A DNA stretch of 64,000 nt. It comes from an uncultured Pleomorphomonas sp. (lineage in GTDB: Bacteria > Pseudomonadota > Alphaproteobacteria > Rhizobiales > Pleomorphomonadaceae). The stretch is from assembly GCA_937868725.1 (NCBI GenBank), contig CALMMQ010000105.1:23971-87970 (forward strand), read 5' to 3'. A program made the position numbers and the translations under genes. The notes beneath the pieces were generated by a model. The model was not told the DNA's origin, ran no database searches, and worked only from the letters and a program-made list of their open reading frames with translations. Positions 26,614 to 37,868 of this stretch are shown one piece after another (position 1 is the first letter of the stretch; each line of letters begins with the position of its first letter).

Positions 26614-27155
26614 CGCCAACGTCGGTGCCGTGTCCTTCCGGACCTCGACACGGTACCGCCGCCACAGCCCCACCCCAGGCACGACAACCCGGTGTTCGCC
26701 CGCGAACGCCGGGTTTTCGTTTTCGGCGCCACAGCCGGGTGAAAAACCGCGTCCGCGCCCCGGCGACACCGGCCACAGGCCGCAAATTGGCCGAAGTCGG
26801 GGTGCTTGCTGCCAGCATCGCCCCCTGACCGGCGTCCTTGTCGCCGGCGGTCGGGCGCGCCAGTGGTTCGGCTCCGACCCTTGCATCCGCCCGATACCAG
26901 CCGCGGAGCAAATGTCGAAGTCCAGGGAACCACTAGAAGGTTCTTGATCTAGTGGAGCTTTTGCATTTGACATTTGCGTCTGGGCTCGGTGTCAGTCGAG
27001 ACTCAAATGCCAAATTCGCTCCACGAGTGGAACGATTTCGTCATGGCCCTGCGCGTGCTACCGTGTGCTCGACGGCGGCAAGCGCCGGGCTCCGGCAGGT
27101 CGGTCCGATCGCCGCGTAACTGGAGTCCACCATCCTCGCAAGGCACAGAGGCCCC
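26614..27155 (+). other. pal-cpoB intergenic region with nested symmetric inverted repeat
   Basis: 542 bases with no convincing gene. At 26908-26977 lies a 70-bp nested inverted repeat. The outer arms are GCAAATGTC (26908-26916) and GACATTTGC (26969-26977). The inner arms are CCACTAGA (26930-26937) and TCTAGTGG (26948-26955). Both gaps between outer and inner arms are 13 nt. It is followed by AT-richer sequence. Function unknown; it could be an operator, an attenuator or a scar. Confidence 0.6.
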
Positions 27156-28406
27156 ATGAATTCCTACCCAAAGCCCATTTCGGAGCCCAACCGAGGCCGA
27201 CCGCGGTTCGGAGGCCGTCTGCTGATGGCCGCCGTGTTCTGCGCCGTCGCTTTCGTCGAACCGGCCACCGCCGGCTTCTTCTCGTCGAGCCCCAGTCCGA
27301 TACCGCCGGCCAGCGTGCCCGGCGCCGCGCCGGTGCCAGCCCAATACGCCGATCCGGCCCAGCAGATGATCCGCATCGACAATCTGGAGAACTCGGTTCG
27401 CCAGCTCAACGGCCGCATCGACGAGCTGACCCACCAGATCCAGGTGCTGCAGAACCTGCTGCAGCGGGCCCAGGAAGACAACGAATTCCGCTTCAAGCAG
27501 CTCGAAGGCGGCAAGCCGCAGAAGCGGTCCGACGCCGGCCCCGCCGCGGCCCCGCCGGCCATGACCGCCCCGCCGGCGGCGACAGCCGATGCCACCCCGA
27601 CCTATGATCAGGTGGCCGACGCCGCGCCGGCCGCCGACGGCGCCATGGCGCCGCCGCTGCCGCAGAACGGCTTCGCCATCGATGCCAACGCCGGTCCGAT
27701 CAACGATGGCGGCGACAACCTTATCGGCGCGCCGCCCAAGCCGCTCGGTCAGCTCCCGGTCGATGCCGCCGGCGGCCCGCTCGACCTGTCGGCCATCGCC
27801 CGTGGCGACAGCGCCCCAGCCGCGCCCCTGGATGGCGCCTCGGCCACCGGCGTCTACAGCGACGCCGTTGCCACCGCCAGTGCGCCGGTCCCCGCCGGCG
27901 CCACGGCCACGGCGACCTTGCCCGGACAGCTGCCACCACCGCCGACGCTGGCTGCGCCGCCGGGCAGCCGCACTGCGCCGTCGACCCAGGTCGCAGCGCT
28001 GACGCCGGCCACGGCCGCCGCCGACCCGCGCGTCTCCTACGAGGCGGCCTACGCCAAGGTGGTGGCCGGCGACTACGCCGGGGCCGAATCGGGCTTCAAG
28101 AAGTTTCTCGCCGACTACCCCAAGGACCAGCTGGCCGGCGGCGCCCACTACTGGCTCGGCGAGACCTACTATTCGCGCGGCCAGTACCGCGACGCCGCCA
28201 CCTCTTTCCTTGCCACCTACAAGGACTATCCCAAGAACCCCAAGGCGCCCGACAGCCTGCTCAAGCTCGGCATGTCGCTCGAGGCGCTGGGCGAAACCTC
28301 CGCCGCCTGCGCCACCTACGGCGAGCTGACCAAGAAGTTCCCCAAGGCGGCGCCAACGCTGATGACACGCGTCGCCAATCAGCGCACCAAGCTCGGCTGC
28401 CAGTGA
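27156..28406 (+). CDS. cpoB: cell division coordinator CpoB (YbgF)
   Basis: 416 aa. A signal peptide (about 22-40, ending near EPATAG) precedes an N-terminal coiled coil (about 70-115, IDNLENSVRQLNGRIDELTH), the trimerisation segment. A long Pro/Ala-rich linker (about 120-285) is much longer than in E. coli. Tandem TPRs (about 290-410) include YEAAYAKVVAGDYAGAE, GGAHYWLGETYYSRGQY and DSLLKLGMSLEALG. It coordinates peptidoglycan synthesis with Tol-driven constriction. It ends overlapping the tilS start by one base (TGATG). Confidence 0.93.
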   Translation: MNSYPKPISEPNRGRPRFGGRLLMAAVFCAVAFVEPATAGFFSSSPSPIPPASVPGAAPVPAQYADPAQQMIRIDNLENSVRQLNGRIDELTHQIQVLQNLLQRAQEDNEFRFKQLEGGKPQKRSDAGPAAAPPAMTAPPAATADATPTYDQVADAAPAADGAMAPPLPQNGFAIDANAGPINDGGDNLIGAPPKPLGQLPVDAAGGPLDLSAIARGDSAPAAPLDGASATGVYSDAVATASAPVPAGATATATLPGQLPPPPTLAAPPGSRTAPSTQVAALTPATAAADPRVSYEAAYAKVVAGDYAGAESGFKKFLADYPKDQLAGGAHYWLGETYYSRGQYRDAATSFLATYKDYPKNPKAPDSLLKLGMSLEALGETSAACATYGELTKKFPKAAPTLMTRVANQRTKLGCQ

Positions 28407-29668
28407 TGGCAGCGACGCCGCCCGTCGAAGCCGCGTTCGCGGCGGAGGAACTCGGCCGGCTGTTCGCGCCCTTGTCGCCGTTGGCCCGCGTCGGCATTGC
28501 CGTTTCCGGCGGCCCTGATTCGACGGCGCTGATGCTGCTCGCCCACGCCTGGGCTGAGCGCCAGCCCGCACCGCCCCACCTTTCCATTCTGACCGTCGAT
28601 CACGCTCTGCGTCCCGCTTCGGCCGCCGAGGCCGACGCCGTGCTCGCTCAGGCCGAGCGCCTCGGCCTGGCCGCCACCAAGCTCATCTGGCAGCACGACA
28701 GCCTGCCGCGGAGCGACATTCAAGCCCAGGCCCGCGACGCCCGCTACCGCCTCATGGCCGCCGCCGCCCGCGATCAGGGGCTCGATGCCGTGCTGCTCGC
28801 CCATACCCGCGACGATCAGGCCGAAACCGTGCTGATGCGGCTGCAACGAGGCTCCGGCGTCCGCGGCCTCGCCGGCATGCCGGAACGCCGCGTCATCGCC
28901 GGCGTCTCGTTCCTGCGGCCGCTGCTCGATGTCCCCAAGGCGCGCTTGACGGCCTATCTCGAGGCGCTTGGCGTGCCATATGTCCGCGATCCCTCCAACC
29001 AGTCCGACCGCTTCCTGCGCGCCCGCGTCCGCCAGTTGATGCCGGCACTGGCCGCGCTTGGCCTCGACGCCAGCCGCCTCGCCGACACTGCCCGCCGCAT
29101 GGCCCGTGCCGATCAAGCGCTCGCCGCCGCCACCGCCGAGCTCGGGCAACGCGCCGCCCGTGATTTCGGCGGCGTCGTCTGCCTCGACGAGGCGGAGTTG
29201 GCCGCCGCGCCCGACGAGATCGTGCTGCGCCTCATCACCAGCCGGCTGCGCGCCATCCGCCCGCGTCCTGTCTATCCGCCGCGCGCCGAAGCGCCGGAGC
29301 GTTGGCTCGCCGCCTGGCGGCGGGGCGAGGCGCCGCGCCGGGCCACCATGGCCGGCGTCGTGCTCGACCGACGGTCGAGCGGTCTCTGGCTCTATGCCGA
29401 AGCCGGTCGACAGGGCCTGCCCACCGTGACCATCGCCGGCGATGGCTCCTGTCTCTGGGATGATCGCTGTCACGTTGCAGTGAAGGGCAGCACCGGCCGC
29501 CCGGTGCTGATCGGCCCCGCCAGCGGTGACGCGCGCCGCCCCGACCTGCCCAAGGCCGCCGCCGCCAGCCTGCCGGCTTTCGCCATGGCCGACGGCGCGC
29601 CGCCGCCCGCCGGCCTTGAGGTCGCCTTCGTCTGGCAGAGCGGCGAGCCGGCCGACGAGGCGCCGTGA
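28406..29668 (+). CDS. tilS: tRNA(Ile)-lysidine synthetase TilS
   Basis: 420 aa. The N-type ATP-pyrophosphatase P-loop SGGPDS is at residues 34-39. It is followed by TVDHALRP and the HTRDDQAETVLMRL block conserved in TilS. The C-terminal half is less conserved. It converts C34 of tRNA-Ile(CAU) to lysidine so that it decodes AUA. The start ATG at 28406 overlaps the cpoB stop (TGATG); a GTG at 28403 is also possible. It lies between cpoB and ftsH, the usual alphaproteobacterial order. Confidence 0.95.
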   Translation: MAATPPVEAAFAAEELGRLFAPLSPLARVGIAVSGGPDSTALMLLAHAWAERQPAPPHLSILTVDHALRPASAAEADAVLAQAERLGLAATKLIWQHDSLPRSDIQAQARDARYRLMAAAARDQGLDAVLLAHTRDDQAETVLMRLQRGSGVRGLAGMPERRVIAGVSFLRPLLDVPKARLTAYLEALGVPYVRDPSNQSDRFLRARVRQLMPALAALGLDASRLADTARRMARADQALAAATAELGQRAARDFGGVVCLDEAELAAAPDEIVLRLITSRLRAIRPRPVYPPRAEAPERWLAAWRRGEAPRRATMAGVVLDRRSSGLWLYAEAGRQGLPTVTIAGDGSCLWDDRCHVAVKGSTGRPVLIGPASGDARRPDLPKAAAASLPAFAMADGAPPPAGLEVAFVWQSGEPADEAP

Positions 29669-29734
29669 TGCCGGCCTGCCGCCCGCACGCGACAAACTGT
29701 TCACCGCGACCAACAATTGGCTGCCCGCCTTGGC

Positions 29735-29763
29735 TTGGCAAGCGCCCCCTGACAACCTATTTT
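29735..29763 (+). promoter_or_regulatory. candidate promoter of ftsH
   Basis: TTGGCA at 29735-29740 and TATTTT at 29758-29763 are 17 bases apart, about 90 bases before the ftsH start and after the tilS stop. The match to a sigma70 promoter is by eye only. Confidence 0.4.
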
Positions 29764-29852
29764 AGTCAAACTTGGGTTGGAATGCCGCCGATGGCCGCGA
29801 TCCACCTTGCTTCCACAGGCGTCGCGAAGCCGGCGCGCTGCAAAGGTCGACG

Positions 29853-31781
<1,929 letters not shown>

Positions 31782-31805
31782 CCGCGCTCCTTCGCGTCAA
31801 CATCA

Positions 31806-31836
31806 CGCCGGGCCCGCCAGCCCGGCGTTTTCTTTT
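31806..31836 (+). terminator. terminator after ftsH
   Basis: Stem CGCCGGGC (31806-31813) with GCCCGGCG (31820-31827), six-base loop, then TTTTCTTTT. Confidence 0.88.
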
Positions 31837-31866
31837 GTGTCGTCCCTCCGCGCGGCCGGCGCGCCA

Positions 31867-31898
31867 AAGAAAAAGCCGCCGGACCAGCGTCCGACGGC
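31867..31898 (-). terminator. terminator after the TPR lipoprotein gene
   Basis: On the minus strand a ten-base stem (31875-31884 with 31889-31898, one mismatch) is followed by a T-rich run (plus-strand AAAGAAAAA). It faces the ftsH terminator. Confidence 0.82.
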
Positions 31899-31929
31899 TT
31901 CATCGATCTCATCGAGCAGGCCGGCTGGC

Positions 31930-32775
31930 TCAGGCCAGCGGCTTCTCGTTGCGCAGCGCCGCGTTGGCCGGCCCGTAACCCGGCTTGAGGATCAGCGCCC
32001 GGTTGATCGAATCGTGGCCCTTGGCCACATCGCCGCTACGGATCTGGGCGATGCCGAGGTTGGTCCAGAACTCGGCCGAGCTCTTGTTGCGGTTGACCGC
32101 CGAGGCGAAGTCCTGCAGCGCGTCCTTGGTCTTGCCGAGCTCCAGCTTCGACAGGCCACGGGCGTTGAACGGCTCGGACGAATTGGAATCGAGGGCGATG
32201 GCCGCGTCGAGGTCGGCGACGGCGCGGACATGATCGCCGCGCACCTGATAGATCAGGGCGCGGTTGTAATAGGCCTTGGCGTCGGCATTGTTGGTGGCGA
32301 TGGCCTGATCGAAATCGGCCATGGCGAAATCGTACTGTTTGGACTGCCGGTACAGCGTGCCGCGACCGAGGAAGGCCGGCGAATAGCTGGGATTGAGCTG
32401 GATGGCCTGATTGTAGTCGGACAGCGCCGCCTGCGGCTGATTGAGCTGGCGATAGATCAGTGCCCGGTTGTTGTAGGCCTGATAGAAGCCGGAATTGAGC
32501 TGGATCGCCGTGTTGAAGTCGGCGAGCGCTTCCTGGTAACGGCCGGCCTGGCCGAAGGCCGAACCGCGGACGTTGTAGTTGACGGCGTTCTGCGGATCGC
32601 GATTGATGGCGTCGGTCAGCGAATTGAGGTTCGCCGACGAACCGACCGAGGAGTCGATGGCCAGCGTCGTCGACATCGACTGATCGTCGCTGGTCGTGCA
32701 GCCAGCCAGAGCCGACACGATGCCGACACCGACGATCAGGTTGCGGGACATCGGAAGCACTGAAGAAAGCCGCAT
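31930..32775 (-). CDS. TPR-repeat lipoprotein (NlpI-like)
   Basis: 281 aa. The start at 32775 gives MRLSSVLPMSRNLIVGVG... with lipobox LAGC near residue 25, so the protein is a predicted lipoprotein. The body is about six tetratricopeptide repeats, e.g. YQEALADFNTAIQLNSGFYQ, PQAALSDYNQAIQLNPSYS and HVRAVADLDAAIALDSN. An AAAGGA site precedes the start. Such proteins act as adaptors in envelope biogenesis; NlpI regulates endopeptidase turnover in E. coli, but this equivalence is only inferred. The ORF extension to 33039 is unrelated sequence. Confidence 0.85.
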   Translation of the reverse strand: MRLSSVLPMSRNLIVGVGIVSALAGCTTSDDQSMSTTLAIDSSVGSSANLNSLTDAINRDPQNAVNYNVRGSAFGQAGRYQEALADFNTAIQLNSGFYQAYNNRALIYRQLNQPQAALSDYNQAIQLNPSYSPAFLGRGTLYRQSKQYDFAMADFDQAIATNNADAKAYYNRALIYQVRGDHVRAVADLDAAIALDSNSSEPFNARGLSKLELGKTKDALQDFASAVNRNKSSAEFWTNLGIAQIRSGDVAKGHDSINRALILKPGYGPANAALRNEKPLA

Positions 32776-33109
32776 GCAATCAATCCTTTCAATCGGCCGT
32801 GGCGCGCCTTTGTCAGGATGATGAGATCCGGCGAAGCGCAGCACGATCCAGCAATCCGCGGCACCCGTCGACCAGATTGCGCCTGCCTGATCGATGACGG
32901 CTGCCCAAGCCCTTGAAGCGGGACTCTCCCGACGCCAACCGGTTGGCCTGATCCGATCGGCCGCTGCCCGGTCCGGCGGGGCTCGCCATCTCCTCCGACA
33001 GGACCCCTGTCGAGTCGGCACCGGAGGCGAACATAACAAAAAAGACGGTCAACGCCAGCGCGACCGCCCTTTTTATTTCATGCCGGACTGACGGGCGAAA
33101 CGCCGCGTG
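32776..33109 (-). terminator. rpsU 3' region with terminator
   Basis: 334 bases between rpsU and the TPR gene. A minus-strand hairpin (33044-33050 GACGGTC with 33062-33068) followed by six T residues (plus-strand A run 33038-33043) looks like the rpsU terminator. The remainder probably contains the promoter of the TPR gene; none could be fixed. Confidence 0.65.
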
Positions 33110-33337
33110 TCAGTGGGTACGGCCCTTGACCGCCACCAAGCCCTCGCGCTGGGCGCGCTTGCGAGCCAGCTTGCGCGAACGACGCACGGCTTCGGCCTTC
33201 TCGCGAGCCTTCTTCTCCGACGGCTTCTCATAGTGGCCACGGAGCTTCATCTCGCGGAAAATGCCTTCCCGCTGCATCTTCTTCTTGAGCGCCTTGAGAG
33301 CCTGATCGACGTTGTTGTCGCGAACGAGTACCTGCAC
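33110..33337 (-). CDS. rpsU: 30S ribosomal protein S21 (bS21)
   Basis: 75 aa. It starts at GTG 33337 as [20 protein letters not shown], the family N-terminus; the longer upstream ORF is not S21-like. The Arg/Lys-rich tail [10 protein letters not shown] is typical of the alphaproteobacterial form. bS21 helps base-pairing of the 16S 3' end with the Shine-Dalgarno sequence. Single gene, divergent from the amidotransferase gene. Confidence 0.96.
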   Translation of the reverse strand: MQVLVRDNNVDQALKALKKKMQREGIFREMKLRGHYEKPSEKKAREKAEAVRRSRKLARKRAQREGLVAVKGRTH

Positions 33338-33769
33338 GCCTGTATTCCCGTGGTCGGTCGCCGGGTCGATACGCAACGCGGGCGGAACACCGCCCCAGTC
33401 CGCCTCTTCCCATCGGCGAGATTCTGACAATGCTTGCGGAAATGCTACAAATCCGCCACGGCGCCAAGGCACCGCGAAAGTGGAGGGTATCTAGCAAATC
33501 ACAGCCGGCCTGTCCACCACCGATCGACGGAAAAAAGCGGTTTTCGGCCACTGGACGATTTGGTGGCACCCTGGCTCATCTTGAGGCAATGCCGTCGACT
33601 GCTGGCCGCCACGATGGCATCGGTACTTTCCCGGCGCGACCGTACCGACACAGCCAATCACCTAATTTGTCGGTTAACCCTTCGGCAATCGCATTTTGGC
33701 CAAGATAACCGGCACAGGATTTGCGAAACAGCCACAAGCAAATTCGTGTTGGCGATTGGGAACAAAATC
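33338..33769. other. divergent intergenic region rpsU / yafJ-like gene
   Basis: 432 bases with no coding signal; the plus-strand frame running into the amidotransferase lacks codon bias here and the family N-terminus starts at 33770. It should hold both promoters. The last 120 bases are AT-richer. No defined motif found. Confidence 0.35.
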
Positions 33770-34582
33770 ATGTGCCGTTGGCTCGCGTATGCCGGTCGAC
33801 CGATCTTTCTCGAAAATCTCGTTTGCAAGCCTTGCCACTCGCTGGTGCAGCAAAGCCACCACGCCGCCGAATGTCTGGCGCCGACCAACGGCGATGGCTT
33901 CGGTCTCGGCTGGTACGGTGCCTGGAGCGAACCCGGCCTGTTCCGCGACGCCATGCCGGCCTGGAACGACGACAATCTCAAGTGCCTGACGCACCAGATC
34001 TCCTCGCACATGTTCTTCGCCCACGTCCGGGCCTCCACCGGCACGCCGAGCACGCGCGTCAACTGCCATCCCTTCGCTTCCGGCCGCTGGATGTTCATGC
34101 ACAATGGGCAGGTCGGCGGCTGGCATCGCATCCGCCGCGCCATCGAGAGCCGGCTGTCCGACAGCCGCTACGCCGAACGGCGGGGCAGCACCGATTCCGA
34201 AGCGCTGTTCCTGATGATGGACCCGGACATGCTGGCCGTCGATCCGGTGCGGGCGCTGCGCGACGTGCTGGTCGAAACGCGCCAGATCATGCTCGATGCC
34301 GGCATCGGCGAGGCCTTGCGCCTCACAGCCGCCCTCACCGATGGCGAACGCTTCTACGCCTTCCGCTATTCCTCCGACGACCGCGTGCCGACGCTGTACT
34401 GGCAGAAGAGCGCCGACGGCATCATCGTCGTCTCCGAGCCGATCGACGCCAACCGCGACAGCTGGACGGCGGTGCCGAGCAGCACGGTGCTGATCGTCGA
34501 GCCGGGCGCCGAACCGCGCTTCGAGCCCTTCGACGTCGAGGCGGCGGTGCGTTTCCCGGCGACTCGCGTCGCCGCCGAGTGA
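33770..34582 (+). CDS. class II glutamine amidotransferase (YafJ-type)
   Basis: 270 aa. Begins MCRWLAYAGRPIFLE, placing the catalytic Cys at position 2, exposed after Met removal, which fixes the start at 33770. Further class II Gn-AT motifs are NGDGFGLGWYG, HVRASTGTPSTRVNCHPF and FMHNGQVGG. No synthetase domain is attached, as in YafJ of E. coli and related EgtC-like proteins. The amide acceptor is unknown. Confidence 0.92.
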   Translation: MCRWLAYAGRPIFLENLVCKPCHSLVQQSHHAAECLAPTNGDGFGLGWYGAWSEPGLFRDAMPAWNDDNLKCLTHQISSHMFFAHVRASTGTPSTRVNCHPFASGRWMFMHNGQVGGWHRIRRAIESRLSDSRYAERRGSTDSEALFLMMDPDMLAVDPVRALRDVLVETRQIMLDAGIGEALRLTAALTDGERFYAFRYSSDDRVPTLYWQKSADGIIVVSEPIDANRDSWTAVPSSTVLIVEPGAEPRFEPFDVEAAVRFPATRVAAE

Positions 34583-34591
34583 TCCGCCCGG

Positions 34592-35695
34592 TCAGCCGGG
34601 CGAGCGGCGCAGCCGGTTGACGTGGCCCATCTTGCGGCCCGGTCGGCTCTCGGTCTTGCCGTAAAGATGCAGCCGCGCCTCCGGATCGGCGACGATCGTC
34701 GCCCAGGCGTCGGCGTCGGCACCGATGAGATTTTCCATCACCGTCGGCGCCAGCGTGTCGACCGAACCGATTGGCCAGCCGGCAATGGCCCGCACGTGGT
34801 TCTCGAACTGCGACGTCACGGCGCCGTCTTCCGTCCAGTGGCCGGAATTGTGCACGCGCGGCGCGATCTCGTTGACGATCAACCGCTCGCCGGCCGTGCC
34901 GCGGACGACGAACAGCTCGACACCCAGCACGCCGACGTAGGCCAGCGCCTCGGCCAGTTGCCGGCCGAGGGCGGCGGCGGCGGCGAGCGTCGCCGCGCTC
35001 ACCCGCGCCGGCACGCGCGTTTCCTTGAGGATGTGATTGACGTGGATGTTTTCGCCCGGGGCGTAGACGCGGACGGTGCCGTCGGCGCCACGCACCACGA
35101 TCACCGACATTTCCAGCGCGAAATCGACCAGTCCCTCGGCGATCAGGTCGCCGCCGCCAAGGGCGGTGAAGGCAGCAGCCAGCTCGGCCCGATCGGCCAC
35201 CTTGCGCTGTCCCTTGCCGTCGTAGCCGAAGCGCCGCGTCTTGATGATGGCCGGCAGACCGCACTGAGCCACCGCCGCCTCGAAATCGGCCGGCGTGTCG
35301 ATGGCCTGGAACGGCGCCACTTCGATGCCGATGCCGGAGATGAAACACTTCTCGGCAATGCGATCCTGCGAGATGGCCAGCGCCCGGGCATCGGGGTAGA
35401 GCGGACAGCGCTCGGCGATGATCTCGGCGGCGCGGGCCGGCACGTTCTCGAACTCGTAGCTGACGACGTCGCACGTCGCCGCGAAGGCGGCCAGCGCCGC
35501 CTCGTCGTCGTAGTCGGCCACCGTGTGGGCATGTGCCACCTCGAAGGCCGGACTGAGCGGATCGGGGCAATAGACGTGCAGGCGCAGGCCAAGCCGGGCG
35601 GCGGCGAGCGCCATCATGCGGCCGAGCTGACCACCGCCAAGCATGCCGATCACCGAACCGGGCGGCAGAGGAAAGCGCGAGCGATCACTGGCCAT
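34592..35695 (-). CDS. purK: 5-(carboxyamino)imidazole ribonucleotide synthase PurK
   Basis: 367 aa. ATP-grasp enzyme of purine biosynthesis, converting AIR and bicarbonate to N5-CAIR. Begins near [20 protein letters not shown]. Further motifs are [11 protein letters not shown], the VELFVV and [14 protein letters not shown] block and [14 protein letters not shown]. The start at 35695 overlaps the purE stop by 11 nt. The operon is purE-purK on the minus strand. The ORF extension to 35854 lies inside purE in another frame. Confidence 0.97.
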   Translation of the reverse strand: MASDRSRFPLPPGSVIGMLGGGQLGRMMALAAARLGLRLHVYCPDPLSPAFEVAHAHTVADYDDEAALAAFAATCDVVSYEFENVPARAAEIIAERCPLYPDARALAISQDRIAEKCFISGIGIEVAPFQAIDTPADFEAAVAQCGLPAIIKTRRFGYDGKGQRKVADRAELAAAFTALGGGDLIAEGLVDFALEMSVIVVRGADGTVRVYAPGENIHVNHILKETRVPARVSAATLAAAAALGRQLAEALAYVGVLGVELFVVRGTAGERLIVNEIAPRVHNSGHWTEDGAVTSQFENHVRAIAGWPIGSVDTLAPTVMENLIGADADAWATIVADPEARLHLYGKTESRPGRKMGHVNRLRRSPG

Positions 35696-36179
35696 CGGCG
35701 GGCACCTCGGCAACCGACGCCGTCTGACGCGCCCGATAGGCCTCGAGCCGCTCGGCCAGCGCCTCGTCGCTGAGCGCCAGCACCGCCGCCGCCAGCAGCG
35801 CCGCGTTGATCGCCCCGGCCTTGCCGATCGCCAGCGTACCGACCGGAATGCCACCGGGCATCTGGACGATGGACAGCAAGCTGTCCTGCCCCTTGAGCGC
35901 CCGGCTCTCCACCGGCACGCCGAACACCGGCAGCGGCGTCATCGCCGCCGTCATGCCCGGCAGATGGGCGGCCCCACCGGCACCGGCGATGATCACCTTG
36001 AAGCCGGCCGCCCGGGCGCCGTGCGCAAAGGCGACGAGCCGGTCCGGCGTGCGATGGGCCGAGACGATGCGGCAATCATGGGGAATGGCGAGCGCCTCCA
36101 GCGTATCGGAGGCATGCTTCATGGTCTCCCAGTCGGACTGGCTTCCCATGATGACCGCGACGGTCGGCGTTTGGGACAT
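35685..36179 (-). CDS. purE: 5-(carboxyamino)imidazole ribonucleotide mutase PurE
   Basis: 164 aa, class I PurE. Signature [10 protein letters not shown] near the N-terminus, then SAHRTPDRL with the catalytic His, [11 protein letters not shown] and [13 protein letters not shown]. It converts N5-CAIR to CAIR. The start at 36179 has GGGAAG upstream. First gene of purEK. Confidence 0.98.
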   Translation of the reverse strand: MSQTPTVAVIMGSQSDWETMKHASDTLEALAIPHDCRIVSAHRTPDRLVAFAHGARAAGFKVIIAGAGGAAHLPGMTAAMTPLPVFGVPVESRALKGQDSLLSIVQMPGGIPVGTLAIGKAGAINAALLAAAVLALSDEALAERLEAYRARQTASVAEVPADGQ

Positions 36180-36255
36180 CGGCCGGCTTCCCTTTCTGGT
36201 CGAAGCGTTGTGTCGACCTTGGCGGTACGGGAAATCCGGCAAATTGGCAAGCCGA

Positions 36256-36462
36256 TCAGGCGATGATATCGGGCACCGTCTGGTCTTCCAGAATCTGGAT
36301 GCGGTCCTTGAGCGCCAGCTTGCGCTTCTTGAGGCGCTGGATCTGGATGGAATCGCCGGTGCCGAGTTCGGCCATGGCGGCGATCGCCGTATCGAGATCG
36401 CGATGCTCCTGACGGAGCCTCGCCAGTTCCAGCCTGACTTCCTCGTTCTCGTGCTCGGTCAT
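36256..36462 (-). CDS. DUF465 (YdcH-like) small protein, copy 1
   Basis: 68 aa with an AAGGGTG site before ATG 36462. The sequence is one amphipathic helical hairpin: [20 protein letters not shown] then [19 protein letters not shown], the DUF465/YdcH signature. The function is unknown. A second DUF465 gene is transcribed divergently 330 bases away, and the two share the [10 protein letters not shown] / LKRKKLLLKD block. Confidence 0.87.
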   Translation of the reverse strand: MTEHENEEVRLELARLRQEHRDLDTAIAAMAELGTGDSIQIQRLKKRKLALKDRIQILEDQTVPDIIA

Positions 36463-36793
36463 ACACAGCACCCTTCGCGAACACGCGCCATGGTCACGGC
36501 AGGCGGACGTCATCCGTCGCCGCGGTGATCGAAGTATAACAGATCGGAACACGCATTTCACCCGCCTCCAACACGCTTGGCCGGCAAAGCCAACACAATT
36601 CCGTCGCCGCTCCCCTTGGTGAGCCGCCACAGTCTGGCAATTGGCAAATAGTCGAGGCGAAAGAGAGACATGCAGGTTTTTCCTGACCATGTTTTGTTGG
36701 CCGTTACGCCTTGTGTAGGACCCGTATCGACTTCATATCAGAAGTGTGACACCATGATTTCGTCGTGGTTCAGTCCACACAAAGGAGGCCCTG
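36463..36793. promoter_or_regulatory. divergent region between the two DUF465 genes
   Basis: 331 bases without a gene, expected to carry both promoters. On the plus-strand side there is an excellent Shine-Dalgarno, AAAGGAGG at 36781-36788, five bases before ATG 36794. No firm -35/-10 pair was identified. Confidence 0.5.
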
Positions 36794-36976
36794 ATGTCTG
36801 TTCAGTCGCATATTGAAGAGCTCCAGCGTCGTCATGCCGCGCTCAAACGCGAACTCGAGGAAGCGTTGCAGCATCCGAGCGTCGACGACTCGCTGATAGC
36901 GGATCTCAAGCGCAAGAAGCTGCTGCTGAAGGACGAGATTTCCAAGTTGGCCTCAAGCCCTGAGGTACTTCACTAA
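36794..36976 (+). CDS. DUF465 (YdcH-like) small protein, copy 2
   Basis: 60 aa, a single helical hairpin: HIEELQRRHAALKRELEEAL and LIADLKRKKLLLKDEISKL. Strong ribosome-binding site AAAGGAGG. Clearly real despite its size, and paralogous to the divergent gene ending at 36256. Function unknown. A terminator follows. Confidence 0.87.
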   Translation: MSVQSHIEELQRRHAALKRELEEALQHPSVDDSLIADLKRKKLLLKDEISKLASSPEVLH

Positions 36977-37019
36977 GGTCCACGCCGATCTCTACTCATT
37001 TGGGCGAAAGCCGCCCTCG

Positions 37020-37055
37020 AACGCCACGAAACCCGGTTTCGTGGCGTTTGCATTT
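37020..37055 (+). terminator. terminator after DUF465 copy 2
   Basis: A perfect 13-bp stem (37020-37032 with 37036-37048), loop CCG, then TTGCATTTT. It lies 43 bases past the stop, and may also serve the convergent TauE/SafE gene. Confidence 0.85.
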
Positions 37056-37077
37056 TGACGACCGGCCGCGTTGCCGC

Positions 37078-37848
37078 TCAGCCGGCCAGTCCGTCCCAGA
37101 TCAGCTTGAGGCCGGCAAGGAAGGTCAGGATATAGGAGAGGCGGTAGAACAGCGCTTCGTCCATCACCTTCAGCATCCAGGTGCCGATGGCCAGGCCGAC
37201 GAGCGTCACCGGCGCCAGCGCCAGCGAGATCATCAGGTTGTCGGTGTTGAGCAGGCCGAGCGCACCGAAGAATGGCAGCTTGACGTAGTTGATGACGCCG
37301 AAGAAGAACACGCTGACGCTGGTGAACACCACGCGGTCGAGCTTGAGCGGCAGCAGGTAGAACATCAGCGGCGGTCCGCCGGCGTGGGCGATGAAGCTCG
37401 TGAAACCCGACAGGCACGACCAGATCAGGCCGGCGAGCCGTCCCGGCTTGCCGGGCGGCGCCAGCCGCCGCACCAGCCCCGACAGCCAGTGCCGCACCGT
37501 GAACAGCACCGTCACCAGGCCGATCATCAGGCCGATGGTGCTTTCGCTCATCAGGCGGAAGCTCAGAAAGCCCAGAACGACACCGATCGCCGCCGCCGCC
37601 ACCAACGGCAGCAGCAACCGCACGTCGAGGTGGCGACGGAACGTCCACATGGCGATGAGGTCGGAGAAGCACAACAGCGGCAATACGATGCCGGAAGCCA
37701 CCGTCGGCGGTACGACGAAGGCGAGGAGTGGCACGGCCAGACCACCGATCGACGTCAGTCCGCCCTTGGACAGACCGACGCTGAGGATGGCCGGCACGGC
37801 GGCCAGCATGAAGGCCGGATCGAAGATCGTCGCCGCCGCGTCGAACAT
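37078..37848 (-). CDS. TauE/SafE family sulfite exporter-like permease
   Basis: 256 aa, seven or eight TM helices, standard TSUP length. Family marks are SVGLSKGGLTSIGGLAVPLL in the first repeat and FTSFIAHAGGPPLMFYLLP in the second. Such proteins move organosulfonates, sulfite or related anions. It begins 20 nt after deoC, so the two are probably co-transcribed. The substrate is not evident. Confidence 0.92.
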   Translation of the reverse strand: MFDAAATIFDPAFMLAAVPAILSVGLSKGGLTSIGGLAVPLLAFVVPPTVASGIVLPLLCFSDLIAMWTFRRHLDVRLLLPLVAAAAIGVVLGFLSFRLMSESTIGLMIGLVTVLFTVRHWLSGLVRRLAPPGKPGRLAGLIWSCLSGFTSFIAHAGGPPLMFYLLPLKLDRVVFTSVSVFFFGVINYVKLPFFGALGLLNTDNLMISLALAPVTLVGLAIGTWMLKVMDEALFYRLSYILTFLAGLKLIWDGLAG

Positions 37849-37868
37849 GCGCCTTGCCTTGTCGGGGC

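Noticed and set aside
33434..33769. N-terminal extension of the YafJ-type gene
   Set aside because: The class II amidotransferase needs Cys2, which fixes the start at 33770; the upstream codons lack coding character.
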